A DNA stretch of 64,000 bases from Hydnum rufescens UP504 (taxonomy: Eukaryota > Basidiomycota > Agaricomycetes > Cantharellales > Hydnaceae): assembly GCA_014904985.1 (NCBI GenBank), contig MU129075.1, positions 57,323-121,322 on the forward strand. The letters run 5' to 3'. Below, piece by piece: positions 43,928 to 55,953 of this stretch. Under the pieces are notes generated by a model. The model saw only the letters and a list, made by a program, of their open reading frames with translations, was not told the origin of the DNA and ran no database searches. How positions within the stretch are numbered: position 1 is the first letter of the stretch; the number at the start of each line of letters is the position of its first letter. A program made the position numbers and the translations under genes.

Positions 43928-45860
43928 GGAGTTGATAAGCTTTAACACGCGTAACTTGGTGAGACGTGCGGTTTTGTAAGTAGGCTTGCCTCGGCTCCTA
44001 CCTCTTTCACTTATGAATCTAAGAACGTGAGGTTTTCCGCCCCTGCTACAGGTAGTGCTTCCTCCTCATCGCCTTCACCGTCGGACCCGGCTTTCCCCCT
44101 AGTGGCAGATGAACGGACACAGACTCCTGACATCACTCGCGACCGAAGGAACCAGAGACCCGAAGGATTCCCCAGCGTATTCGGCTTCATCATCACCCTT
44201 GCCTTATCCTCACTTGTTTTGGTCCCCCATCACCACAATCTCCGTCTCGCAGTCTTCACCCTCCTCGTTTGCACCACACATCTGTACGGAATTCATATGC
44301 CTACTTCTTTGCGTTCTTCGATACATTCTTCGTCCGGCAATCCTTCTCCATCTCGTCAGAATAGCTCGCGGCCCAGAGGTGCCCCTTATCTCCCTCACAT
44401 GCGGAATACACTCGAGATTGTTTTGCTCCAGTCACTCACGCCTACTAATTTTTCTGACCATACTGGATATGGGGAGTCTCCTCCGCAAACCGGCAAAATA
44501 GTTGACTCGGCACGCTCTGCGGACTCATGGGCGGGGGCAGCCATATCTCGTACGTCATCACAGCCTCACAGATGACCATTCGCCTTCCGAATTACAGTGT
44601 ATGTTGCAGTATGCTTTTGGGGGATATCGTCCTGTACTGACATGCAATTCATATAGCACCCTCGGCGTGGCGAAGAAGTGGGGTGCCGCCAGTGCCTCCC
44701 CCCCCATTGTCGTTTGGTGAAGGGCCAGGAAGGTAAGCAGTGTGGATGATGCGGGAATATATGGCCTCGGACAGCGAACGAACAATGGACCGTTTCTAAT
44801 GGCTTGCGCTGATCATTATACCTTACATCGGTAAGAATTACCCCTATCCTAGTTCCCTTTGCCCATATCCGCTTTTTGTGATGGTTGAAGACTGAAGTCC
44901 GAGCTTACATCTACGGCAGAGTCCTTGAACGAGATTTTTTACCGTTTGTTTTTATTTCTAGGTGGTTATCTTTCCTGCATATTCATCGCGGAATCGACGA
45001 GTGTAAACTCAATGAATCTGGAATCAAAGCTTTCTCATTGATCTCTGGTCTGATCCCAAAGCGAGAGTAACCCCGCACCCCCTGCTAGCTCCTATAGTAA
45101 GGTAGGCAGTATCCCGGCTCGCTGATTTTGAAACTGAATTTAGGCCAAAAAAGGGGCACGTAACCAGTGCAGAACGCAGGCTCCTGCATTCTGATCCATT
45201 GGAGACTTGAGAAATAGCACGACCCAGGTTTTGAGGTGTTCGGTGTTTTTTTTTGTCATCACGATCGACTGATTTCGGGCGGTGGGATATTTGCCTAGCA
45301 CGACCTGATACAAATCCCCAGAAGTCGTGTTGGGTTTGACTGGCCCCGGATACCGTGTCACCTCCTTTGGTGTCGTGTTTAGAAAACAGTAGTATTGTCC
45401 ATTCAAGCATGTTGTACCAGTGAACCCTTCGTTTCCTACTTAGCTGAAAATTAGCCATGCCAGTCTTAATCCACCACTCGAACAACCCTGAGACTACAGT
45501 ATCCTACATCCATTCCAAACATGTTCTGCGTGTGTCGCTCCCCACTCCAATTGACAAATGAGGAAACTTCAACAGGTCTTACAAACCCATACGTAGCATG
45601 TACTGTAAGTGGTATGATCTGCCCTGGCTGATTTCAAAGCCAAAGAGAAGAACATTGTCGATCAGTGCGATCAGGGGCGAGTGAGTTATCGTACGGGCGC
45701 CGGGACAACAAAGAGGAAGAAACGACAGACAATTCAGACATACTGCATTGGAAACTCCGACCGCCAGCCTTTGAATCGTACCTCTTTGAGCGCTGGCTTA
45801 GACGATATCCATTCCCTTCGAATCCACCAGCCCCAAACAGCATCAGGAACACTTCCTGAT
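43928..45860 (+). pseudogene. P-block gene, copy 5
   Basis: Starts partway through the P 5' region (GVDEL-like end, then ESKNVRFSAPATGSASSSS near 44,020-44,060). The Ser/Pro core reads through 44,109-44,575 with frame changes (SIHSSSGNPSPSRQNSS, NTLEIVLLQSLTPTNFSDHT). The last segment ends SYLFERWLRRYPF, PAPNSIRNTS at 45,859. Same family and position as other copies, immediately 3' of and convergent with TPR gene F. Confidence 0.45.
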
Positions 45861-46272
45861 AGGCCCCGCACACTATATATTCCCACTCTAAGCGTGTCGA
45901 GAGTCGTCACCGAGGAAGGATCGTCGGCTCCGGAAGTGGCACCCCGTTCCCCATTTTAAGCGCCTTAACACTTCTTTGCCACCCGTAGGGGGGATGCACT
46001 CGGAGCCATCCCCACGTCAATCGGACTACCAGGTAGGGTCGATCTCATCATTGTCGCGGCCGAACGAGTCCCGTTGAAGATATTGAGGACATTCGATGTC
46101 ATGCGAGCTGAAGGTGTGTCTTCGATTTAACGTTAATGCAGATACTGGCAGGATGGCAGCCCTGGCAGCAGGCCAATCTGCAGGCAGTCAGCAATAAGTC
46201 ATGGCGGTGAAATTTGGAAAGATGAATGGAGAGGTTGTGAAGAGGATGAGGGAGATTTGGGTGGAGTACAGG

Positions 46273-49200
46273 TCAATATGTGGTTAGTGAGTGACGAATG
46301 CTCAAGGCCTCCTCGTTTGCCTTGAGGGCCTCTTCATGGCGGCCAAGTTTCGAAAGATGATTAGAGTGGTTGTTAAGAGAATCAGCGAGATCTGGGAGGA
46401 ATACCTTTGGTCGATTTGCGGCTAACAAGCGATAAATGGCCAAGGCCTCCTGATTTGCCTTGCGGGCCTCTTCATCGCGGCCAAATTTCGAAAGACGAAT
46501 GGAGTGGTTGTTAAGAGAACAAGCATGATCTGGGCGGAATACTTCTGGGGCGATCTGTGGCTAGCACTAGCTGACCGATAAATGCTCAAGGCCTCCTCAT
46601 TTGCCTTGAGGGCCTCTTCCATCGCGGCCAAATTACGAAAGATGAATGGAATGGTTGTTAAGAGAACAAGCGAGATCGGGCGGAATACATCGGGCGATCT
46701 GTGGCTAGCAAGCGACGAATTCCCAAGGCCTCCTCATTTGGCTTGAGGGCCTCTTCATGGCGGCCAAATTTTGAAAGACCAATGGAGAGGCTGTTAAGAG
46801 AATGAGCAAGATCTGGGCGGAATACCTCGGGTCGATCCGCGGCCAGCAAGCGACGAATGTTCAAGGCCTCCTCATTCGCCATGAGGGCCTCTTCATGGCG
46901 GCCAAATTTTGAAAGACGAATGGAGAGGTTGTTAAGAGAACAAGCGAGATCTGGGCGAAATACTTCAGGTCGATCTGTGGCTAGCAAGCAATAAATGCCC
47001 AAGGCCTCCTCATTTGCCTTGAGGGCCTCTTCATCACGGCCAAATTTTGAAAGACGATTGGAGTGGTTGTTAAGAGAAACAGCGAGATCTGGGCGGAATA
47101 CTTCGGGTCGATCTGCGGCTAGCAAGCGACGAATTCCCAAGGCCTCCTCATTTGCCTTGAGGGCCTCTTCATCGCGGCCAAATTTTGAAAGATCAATGGA
47201 GAGGTTGTGAAGAGAATGACCAAGATTTGGGTGGAATACTTCGGGTCGATCTGCAGCTAGCAAGCGACAAATTCCCAAGGCCTCCTCACTTGCTCTGAGC
47301 GCCTCTTCATCGCGGCCGAATTTTGAAAGATAAACAGAGAGGTCGTTAAGAGAATGAGCAAGATCTGGGCGGAATACTTCGGGTCGATCTGCGGCCAGCA
47401 AACGATAAATGGCCAAGGCCTCCTCATTTGCCTTGAGGCCTCTTCATCATGGCCGAAGTCGGAAAGACGATTAGAGTGGTTGTTAAGAGAAACAGCGAGA
47501 TCTGGGCGGAATATTTTGGGTCGATCTATGGCTAGCAAGCAATAAATGCTTAAGGCCTCCTCATTTGCCTTGAGGGCCTCTTCATTGCGGCCAAATTTCG
47601 AAAGACGAATGGAGTGGTTGGTAAGAGAACGAGCAAGATCTGGGCGGAATACTTCGGGTCGATCTGCGGCTAGCGAGCGATAAATGGCCAAGGCCTCCTC
47701 ATTTGCCTTGAGCGCCTCTTCATAACGGCCAAATTTCGAAAGACAAACGGAGAGGTTATTAAGAGAAACAGCAAGATCTGGGCGGAATACTTCAGGTTGA
47801 TCTGTCGCTAGCATGCGACGAATGCTCAAAGCCTCCTCACTTGCTCTCAGCGCCTCTCCATCACGGCCCAATCGAGAAAGACAAAGGGAGAGGCCAACAA
47901 GAGCCACAGCAAGATATGATTTCTCCCCTCCAGCACGGCATAGTACCACTGCCGTAGTCTGTACCTCAAGCGCCTCCCCCCAAAGACCCAGATCATGCAA
48001 ATTCCTCGACAGGTCATTCATCTTTCTTGCCAGCATAGCCGAATCCAATTTGACCTCCCTGACATCATGCAGCTCGTTCAGGAGCTCCAATGTCGCCGTA
48101 ACTGTTTCACGAAGTTGACGTGTCGGGTCCCCAGTCGGCTGCCGGTGAGTTTCCCATCCAGAAACCTGCGCTTCGACATCCGCACCGAGCGAAATATGTG
48201 GCAAGACACCCCGGACTTCCACTGTAAGCCCCGAGATCTGACTTGTGAGATATGAGACATGGAGATCATGGCCAGTTCGCAGTCCAGTCATCCCTCCATG
48301 CCTGTTTTGTCTTCATCAGTCTCTTATTGCTATATTGAATAAAGGACGTAGATTTACCTTGAGCCCAGTGGTGTCGAGGTCGCCCGTAACCCAATCTCCT
48401 CTAGTCGTCCTTGCACAGCCACCCCGATTTGCTCAAACACTGCCTGACCCGCCGGAAGTTCGAACAAGTTGCGCAGTCCTTCCAGCGGAATCGAGGCCTA
48501 AAAATCGAATTTAATATCATTGGATTGTCGATGGCCCCAAGTTACTCACCGGTGTATTTTCAGAGGCCAACAGGGGTCTTGCTGAGGCTGATGGGCCCGG
48601 AGACGCGGTCGTCACTACTCTGGGCGCAGGGTTGGATGCTGTTATCGATGTCACGATCTTTACGATAACATTAGGTCATTTTCGCCAAGTGAGATGGACC
48701 TGTTGAATACACTACTTACTTGGAAGACGTGGAAACAATCTGTGAGATTCTGTTCGTGCCTCGATATCGCCCTCATAATTTGATCACGCTGGATGTAGCT
48801 TCTCCAAAGATTCAAACTCGACCATCGCTTCGCGTCAGCACAAATTGCCATCAGGTTCCTACAGCCGAAACAGATATATTTCATTCTAGAGATTGTGCGC
48901 GGAAATTGGGAAGCATACCGCCTTAAAACAAATAAACTTGACGCTATTGTCGTATTATCGAGGATGCTGCTCCCCTTCAACCCGTCCACAAAGCCCTCAA
49001 GAAACTTCGTGACCCGAACTATGAGCTGTGTGCATCCATCTCTTCCGTTGCGCATGGTTTTAACTTCCTCGATTGCCTCGGCTACGACGTCGAAGACTTG
49101 AGTGAGCGGACCAAATAGTGCGCGTGGAAGAGCTGGCATATCACGGATTATGGAAGATATAATAAGAGCGGTATCCCACCCTGGGCTGGCGTTCTCGTTG

Positions 49201-49358
49201 AGGTAATCTGGATATGATTGCTGGGGCATGGTGGGAGGCTCGCGATGTGCAGAAGTGGATGGTCGGTTACTACGACGGTTAGGAGAGGAATCATTGGGCG
49301 GGGCTGACGGCGACTGGGTGCTGCAACTTCTCGTCGAGAAGAGTCTTCTGGATGGCAT
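46273..49358 (-). pseudogene. TPR gene F: MLKL/HeLo-like N-terminus with ~11 TPRs, frameshifted
   Basis: Start chosen at 49,358 (MPSRRLFSTRSCSTQ) by analogy with gene E. An in-frame ATG six codons upstream is possible. The helical domain reads without a break through both exons, including LTQVFDVVAEAIEEVKTMR and NLMAICADAKRWSSL. The N-terminal region carries a short insertion (RRSNRPSTSAH). Exon 3 is 6 bp shorter than in E, which keeps the frame and supports it being coding. The last exon is open from about 48,291 to 47,440, where one base is lost in a TPR unit (ttgaggcctc for ttgagggcctc). The frame then resumes in another phase to 46,658, with more indels near 46,550-46,690. The end reads RHSLTTY before the stop. 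Confidence 0.72.
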
Positions 49359-49376
49359 GAGGGGTTGGGCAGTCAA

Positions 49377-49690
49377 GAGCTAGGGAGAGGACTTGAAAGT
49401 GAGGCGAGGCGCTGGGATGCGAGGCGGTGCGAGGCAAGTCAGATGGATCGTCGTCTACCCATTGAGGATTTATTCAAATCCTTTGAGGGCCTGCGCAGCT
49501 CCAAGTAATTACTAGTACCCAGACGAAGTTATAAACAACGCATTTTCCTCGATACGTTAGGTGATTTAGCCATCGCCAAATCGCTAGATCAAGTTTTCCC
49601 TATTGAAGCTGTGACTGCCAGATGTTCCCCGCAAGCGCTTAGCACAGGTCGTTGAAGGTCATATCATAAGATCAGTTCCCGTAATCGGGA
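49377..49690. promoter_or_regulatory. Divergent promoter region of TPR gene F
   Basis: Same arrangement as upstream of gene E: a gaggcgaggcgctgggatgcgaggcgg run beside the start codon, then the conserved tattcaaatcctttgaggg and ttactagtaccc block. Confidence 0.4.
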
Positions 49691-51180
49691 GTATTTCATT
49701 TTGACGGATGCTTTTCCCCTTATTTTCCTTCCCTATTTGTCGAATTGTCGTCTCCGACGTTCCGTCTACTTGCTCGAGTTTCCTTATTCCAGTATTTCCG
49801 GCCAGAGTAGCCTTTCCACACCGAAGCACACACTCGGTCTGTCTATGCCTGCGACTGCCCTGAAGGAAGGTTCTCGAGCTTTGTTTCTTCACCCAAAGCT
49901 GCTCCAGACGGTGCCAAACGACCTCTGGTCCCCAGAGGCTGACCCGGATGAGCACTGACCCAATCCCCACGGTGTACCACTGCGGGGCGTTCTTATCGGT
50001 GTTTCACATGAATTACAGCCTCTGACCGGCCGACGACCCACCCCCCAGACCACCACCAACTGACATCATATCCACTCGCCCTCCCTTGCACCTCAATGGG
50101 GCGTGCTGCAGATGCCTTCGCATCACCGTACCGCTGGTCGATTGGTCTTGCACAGTTGAAGCTGGAATCCTTGACTCGGACTTTATCTCCGCTTAAAAGA
50201 GGTCTCCTAGACATATCATACATACGATTCCGTCTCTCATGACTCTGTAATCCGCATAGAGTATCTGGTTCGTCTCTGATCCCGCCACTCTGGTGACCGT
50301 TTCCGAGAATTCCCATGCCTGTGTTTCTCCCCGTCGTTCAATCAGCGGACGTTAAATGTTGATGCCCTCTGGATTTGTCTTGAGTGCTTCCTCATAGTGG
50401 CCCAATTTTAAAAGATGGGTAGAGAACTTGACACGAGGGTGAATGCGACCTAGACATGATATTTCGGGTCGATCTGCTTGCAGGCCGCTGTAAATGTTCG
50501 CTATTTACCTTCAGCACTTCCTCATGATGACCAGATTTCGAAAGATATATGGGGGTCGAGAACTCAACGTTCAGGTTCTCGGGCTCGGTCTTCTGGCACT
50601 CGTGTACCTCGGCCAGCCTGGATTTCACCCATTTCAGCCTCCTGCATATGCATGACGGGAGAGCGAAAACCCCTATCTCATGTAGATATCAGAGTCGGAG
50701 ACCTAGGACTCTTGATCAAGAATGATGCAAGCAGCTCAACTATGTTGCTCTTCCGTGCAAACTTTCTCCAGTTCTTGTCCACTCTCGCAACCTGTCTTGC
50801 CACGCATGTCCGAATGTCATTTCTGGATCCACAGCCGATCGTTCAGCTGAGCATTCGATTGCAGATCTTGTGAATGAGTGGTACAAAGGCCCTTGACTGG
50901 AAATGTGGTTGAACTTCGTAACCGGCTCACGCAGACCTGTGAGGCCTGCAGCACTGTAGGATCCTACATAATTGTTGGAGGGTGTCGGCTCGACACCAAC
51001 CTACGGGCACACGGCACAGCCTTAATCGTCTATATGAGGAGGAATATCGTAGTGTGCGTATCCTTCACATCTTCGTCCACACATGTCATCACCCCAAGAA
51101 CTCATTGCAGGTTGTCCCACTAAAAACCCGAGGTGCACTGTAATCTGATTCCCGCATTGGTCGGGGCTGGACCATGCACG
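49691..51180. pseudogene. R2 left part: Q-like exon, - strand ORF and TPR remnant
   Basis: A + strand Q-like first exon lies near 49,780-49,900. A - strand frame at 50,316-49,993 (SHERRNRMYDMSRRPLLSGD, KASAARPIEVQGRASGY) is partly conserved at 61,111-60,755. Upstream of it on the - strand, 50,570-50,370 holds decayed TPR units: LSKSGHHEEVLKVNSEHL and RNIMSRSHSPSCQVLY, then a piece ending NPEGINI. These are remnants of a second, more diverged TPR gene class. Splice structure was not resolved. Confidence 0.4.
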
Positions 51181-51189
51181 TCCTCCCCT

Positions 51190-53013
51190 CTAATACCAAA
51201 CCTATACTAATTTCTCACTGATGCGGATGATGGAGGTGGTCTCGCCCCTGCTCTTGTTCTGCGCAACAATGGGATTGTCGTTCACCGTATAGGAAAGGCT
51301 TTGGATTATCAGATCGCTCCGTGGCAATGGAATCCAAGTAAGTGCGATAGACATCCCTAACTCCCTGATCTTTGATTCCCTAACCAATGCTGCTATTGCA
51401 GCCTAGGATTCTCAAGCAATTCAAGATCTAGAGGCTGGTCACAGACATCGTTGATAATCCTATCAAACCCCCCCAAACGAGAGCGTTGGCGGAAAAACCG
51501 ACATTAGGCCGTGGGAGTTTGGTGTGAAGGAACCCGCGACTCCAGCAGTTCCCTACGTTCGCAACATTTCCTTTATGCCTTGATATGGCTGTTTTTCTGC
51601 CCCCACTGTCTCTTCCTCGCATCAGCCCAATCCTCGGATACTCGGCCAATCCACTATAGAGGCAATCTTACGTTCTCACCTTAGTCAGCTCGGCGTTACT
51701 GTTGAACTAGGGACGGAACTCGTCGACTTTACACAAGATGCTTGCGGGGTGACCGGAGGCATCCTAAAACGCGACAAAAGTGGTTCTTCCCAGAATGAAA
51801 CCTTGGAGGTGGAGTGGGTGATCGGCGCCGATGGAGCGCGAGGTTAGTTTTCTCCTCTCTTCATCTTGTGGGATATCTGCAATTGATGCGTCGCTCAAAC
51901 AAAGGGATTACTGGGGAGAAACACTACTTTTCTTGTCACTGATGTATAGAGATGGGAGGTCTTGATCATCAGGTGAGGTTTCTGCTCTCACATGCACTGT
52001 CGATCGCTAGTTTTTAGCCCTCTCTTTTCTCACGAAAGTATTGGGCCGTGTATGGAAGTACCGCCACCAGGTTGTATATCTTCCTTTTGCGCGATGATTT
52101 CGAATCCTCGGGACCGACGGGATGGTATTGCCTCCCATTGTATCGTTCAGGGTGCTGGCCTTGCCCATGGGTTCAGCTCCTCACTTCTCAGTAGTGGGTA
52201 ACGGGACCCAGGAGGAAATTCAAGAGGTCGTCGACGTACTATGTAGGTCAATTTAGTGTGAAAGCATCCCTTGTCATGAAAAATCTGTCTCCGCGCTCGC
52301 TCCTCTGGACATCTGAAACGGAGCGCATGCCTCCAATCAAGGAGATGCTCAAGTTGACGACGGACCTACAGACCCAATGAATGTCGGACAAAGACTTGGC
52401 TTCTAAGGACGCGTCCCAGAGTGTCAATCCAGGTTTCCTGCATGACGATGTATTCAAGCAACTGGGAGTGAATTACCAATGGAGCGAGATCGTCTTGGAC
52501 CAGCATCTCGATAGCAGGAAGAAGGTCAACGTCGGAAACAAGGTATACATGTGGTATGGGAATGGGGACGAGCGGATACAAGCGGGGGATCGCGCTCTAG
52601 ATGCCCCCAATCTCGTACTCGTACCCGCTGCCGCCGAGCCAACAACGACAGCGAGACTCTTAGATCTCCTGACGACTTTTGGCCATACTGTGTTGGTATT
52701 CGAGCTCTTGGAAACCAACTGCACTTCACAACTCAGGACATCTTGTGTGCGCTTGGAAAATACAATAAAGATGGTGATCGCCTCGTCGATTCGTACCTTG
52801 TCCTTCGCGAGAATGCACTCGATGCGAGGTCGGGGAGAGTGGTTGGGTATGAATCGGGTGTTCGTTGATACTCAAGGTCACGCCCGGAAGGCATATGACG
52901 TGGATGCTAGCCAAGCCCGGAAGGCTTTGCTCTCGGTCGTTATCGACCTACTTTGGTGCATTTGTACATGATGCTCAAGGTGTAGAGAAATACTTTTCAA
53001 AAATATTTGTCTA
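51190..53013 (+). pseudogene. FAD-binding monooxygenase (aromatic hydroxylase type), most complete copy (R2)
   Basis: Family: FAD_binding_3 flavoprotein hydroxylases, which use NAD(P)H and O2 to hydroxylate aromatic substrates. Segments in order: ALVLRNNGIVVHRIGKALDY near 51,250; after an intron, RILKQFKI and RLVTDIVDNPIKPPQTRA, with TAG at 51,429-51,431 between them; SPILGYSANPTIEAILRSHL, LGVTVELGTELVDFTQDA and EVEWVIGADGARG near 51,620-51,842. After a diverged middle (51,950-52,240) come SPRSLL..ETERMPPIKEM, LGVNYQWSEIVLDQ and DRALDAPNLVLVP, and the C-terminus GVEKYFSKIFV ending at 53,013. The N-terminal GxGxxG motif was not found. The DG motif GADGARG is present, but the GDAAH FAD motif region is missing or diverged. 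Likely inactive. Confidence 0.75.
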
Positions 53014-53064
53014 GCCTTTTTGTGGCTGTGTAGTTACTAGAACACACACATCCCTGTCATCCCT

Positions 53065-53328
53065 TCACACAACCGAGAAAGTCCTTCGCCTCAGTCCTCT
53101 GTCGTGGTCTCGTGGCGTCGATTTAAGAATTTCTTCGAAGATTGGCAACGCGGAAAGTAGCTGCAGTAGTCGACGCAAATCCACCCTATAGGCAACAGTC
53201 GGAGACCCGGGAGCATTCTGTCGAATCTCGGCCTGGCGCATCTGTGGTGTATAGGATGGAGGATATGCGTGGCCAGTCAGCAAACTCTTATTACTAGAGG
53301 GAGACTGACTGTTTGTCAGTTCGCGCAT
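53065..53328 (-). CDS. Unrecognised - strand ORF (MRELTNSQSPSSNKS), copy 2
   Basis: An 87-residue open frame with LLTGHAYPPSYTPQMRQAEI, RQNAPGSPTVAYRVDL and LSALPIFEEILKS. It matches the segment at 33,898-34,193 and is unbroken here. It starts about 100 bp before the P block and faces it divergently. No family recognised. It may be the first exon of a longer gene that was cut by the duplication. Confidence 0.45.
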   Translation of the reverse strand: MRELTNSQSPSSNKSLLTGHAYPPSYTPQMRQAEIRQNAPGSPTVAYRVDLRRLLQLLSALPIFEEILKSTPRDHDRGLRRRTFSVV

Positions 53329-53434
53329 CAGACTTGACTGTGAAGCATGGGAGAAGACACCGTGTCCCGCTCATCGTGCTTCTCGTCATCGACCCGGGAG
53401 ATGACCATGCACATGATCCCTCCCCTCGTCGCAT

Positions 53435-55540
53435 TTATTTCACGCTCAGAACCCTCAAAATCCTTCAGGTATCACATATACCCTATTTCCTGATTTGATT
53501 CATGCCATTAATCTAGTCCTCCTGGCCTTAACATTCTTCATATCCCGTGTATAATATATCGCACTCGCCAAGCACCGCTACTCCCCACCGCGTTATTGCT
53601 GAATTTCACGAATGGCCTCCGCGTGTTTTTCGCCAACATCGAGTACGGAGTGGATGAGCTTCAACGTGGTATAAAACTCGTAACTTGGTGAGACGCGCGG
53701 TTTTGTAAATAGGCTTGTCTCAGCTCCTGCCTCTTTCACTTATGATTCTAAGAACGTGAGGTTTTCCGCCCCTGCCGCAGGTAATGCTTCCTCATCCTCT
53801 TCACCGTCGGACCCGGCTTTCCCCCTAGTGGACACAGACTTCGACATCACTCGCGATCGAAGGAACTACAGACCCGAAGGATTCCCCAGCGTATTCGGCC
53901 TCATCATCACCCTATCCCCTATTATCACCCTCGCCTCATCCTCACTCATCTGGGTCTCCCCATCCTCGTTCATCACAATCTCCGTCTCCCGGTCTTCGCT
54001 CTCCTCGTTTGCATCATGCATCTGTACGAACACGCCTCTTCTTTGCGTTCTTCGATCCATTCTTCGTCCAGCATTCCTTCTCCATCTCATCAGAGTGGCT
54101 CGCGGCCTAGAGCTGCCCCTCATCTCCGTTGCATGCGGAATACACTCGAGATTGTTTTGCGCCAGTCACTCGCGGCTACCAGTTTTTCTGACCCTACTGA
54201 TCTCTTCTGTAAACCTACGAGATAGTCGACACTCGGCACGCTCTGCAGACTCATGGCGTGGGTAGCCATCTCGTACGTCATCACACGTCCGCCTCACAGA
54301 TGGCCATTCGCCTTCCGAATCACAGTGTATGTTGAAGTAGGCTTTTGGGAGATATCGTCCTGTACTGACATGCAATTCATATAGCACCCTCGGCGTAGCG
54401 AAGTGATGAAGGGCCAGGAGCAGTGTGGATGACGCGGGAATATATATGGCCTCGAGACAGTGAACGAACAATGGACCGTTACTAATGGCTGATCATTATA
54501 CCTTACATCGGGGCAAGAATTACCCCTCCTATTCTAGTTTCCTTTCCCAATATCCACTTTTCGTGACGGTTGAACACTCAAGTCCGACCTACATCTACAA
54601 CGAGTCCTTTAACGAGATTTTTTGGTTTCCGGTTTGTTTTCATTTCTAGGTAGTTATGTTTCCTGTGCGTCCATCGCTGAATTGAAGAGTGTAACACAAT
54701 GGATCTGGAGCCCAGCCTTCTCAAACCGCCATTATTCGTGTCTGGTCTTTTTGATCCCAAGGCAAGAGTGACCCCCCTGCTAGCTCCTACAGTAAGGTAG
54801 ACGGTGTCCAGGGTCACTGATTTCGAAACCGATTTTAGGCAAAAAAAAAAAAACATGGGCCTGTAAGCAGTATAGAACGCAGGCCCCTGCATTATGATGC
54901 ATCGGAGACTTGAAATATAGCGCGACGCAGGGGGTTTTGAGGAGCTCTGGCTTGTTTTTTCATCGTCGCAACCGACTGATTTAAGCGGTGGAACATTTAC
55001 CTACCACGGCGTGATATAAATCGCAGGAAGTCGCGTTGGGTTTTGCGGATGCCATGTCACCTTCCGATCCTGTGATGTTTGAAAAACAGTGGTATTGTCC
55101 ATTCAAGCGTGTTGATCCAGTAAACCCTTCATTTCCTAGGTAGGTACAAATTAGGCATGGCAGTCTTAATCCACCACTCGAAGAACCCTTAGACTAATCC
55201 TACATCCACTGCCAAACATGTTCTGAGTGTGTCCCCCCCAACTCATATTGACAAATGAGGAAACTTCAACGGGTCTTGCAATCCCATACGTAGCGCGTGT
55301 TGTAAGCACTATGATCATGCCCTGGCTCATTTCAAAGCCAAAGAGAAGAAGATTGTCGATGAGTGCGATCAGGGGCGAGTGAGTTATCGTATGGGCGCCT
55401 GGATAACAAAGGGGGAAGAAGCAACAGACAATTCAGACATACAGCGTTTGAAACCCCGACCGCCAGCCTTTGACTTAGACAACATCGATTCCCTTCGAAC
55501 TCACCAGCCCCAAACAGCATCAGGAACATTTCCTGATAGG
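53435..55540 (+). pseudogene. P-block gene, copy 6
   Basis: Same order as copy 2: the TLRTLKILQVSHIPYFLI segment near 53,450, the HRVIAEFHEWPP-like segment near 53,600, then SKNVRFSAPAAGNASSSSS near 53,750. The Ser-rich core follows (SIHSSSSIPSPSHQSGS, NTLEIVLRQSLAATSFSD at 54,040-54,190), shortened after about 54,190. The last segment (GVSYRMGAW..) runs to about 55,540, where the SYLFERW part is deleted (PAFDLDNIDSLRTHQ). Probably non-functional. Confidence 0.42.
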
Positions 55541-55953
55541 CCCTACCCATTATCTAGTCCCACTCTAAGCTGTTGACAGTCGCCACCAAGGAACCATCGT
55601 CGCGCTCCGGAAGCGGCACCCCGTTCCCCATTTTAAGCGCCTTAACACTTCTTTGCCACCCGTAGGGAGGGGGATGCGCTTGGGGCCATCTCCACGTTTA
55701 ATAGAACCGCCAGGTAGGGTCGATCTCATCGTTGTCGCGGCCGAACGAGTCCCGTCGCAGATATTGAGGATATTCGGTGTCATTCGAGCTGAAGGTGTGT
55801 CTTTGATTTAACGTTAACGCAGATACTGGCAGGATGGCGGCCCTGCTAGCAGGCCAATCTGCAGGCAGTCGGCAATAAGTCAAGGCGGTGAAATTTGGAA
55901 ACACGAATGGAGAGGTTGTTGAGAGAATGAGCAAGATTTTGGTGGAGGATGGG

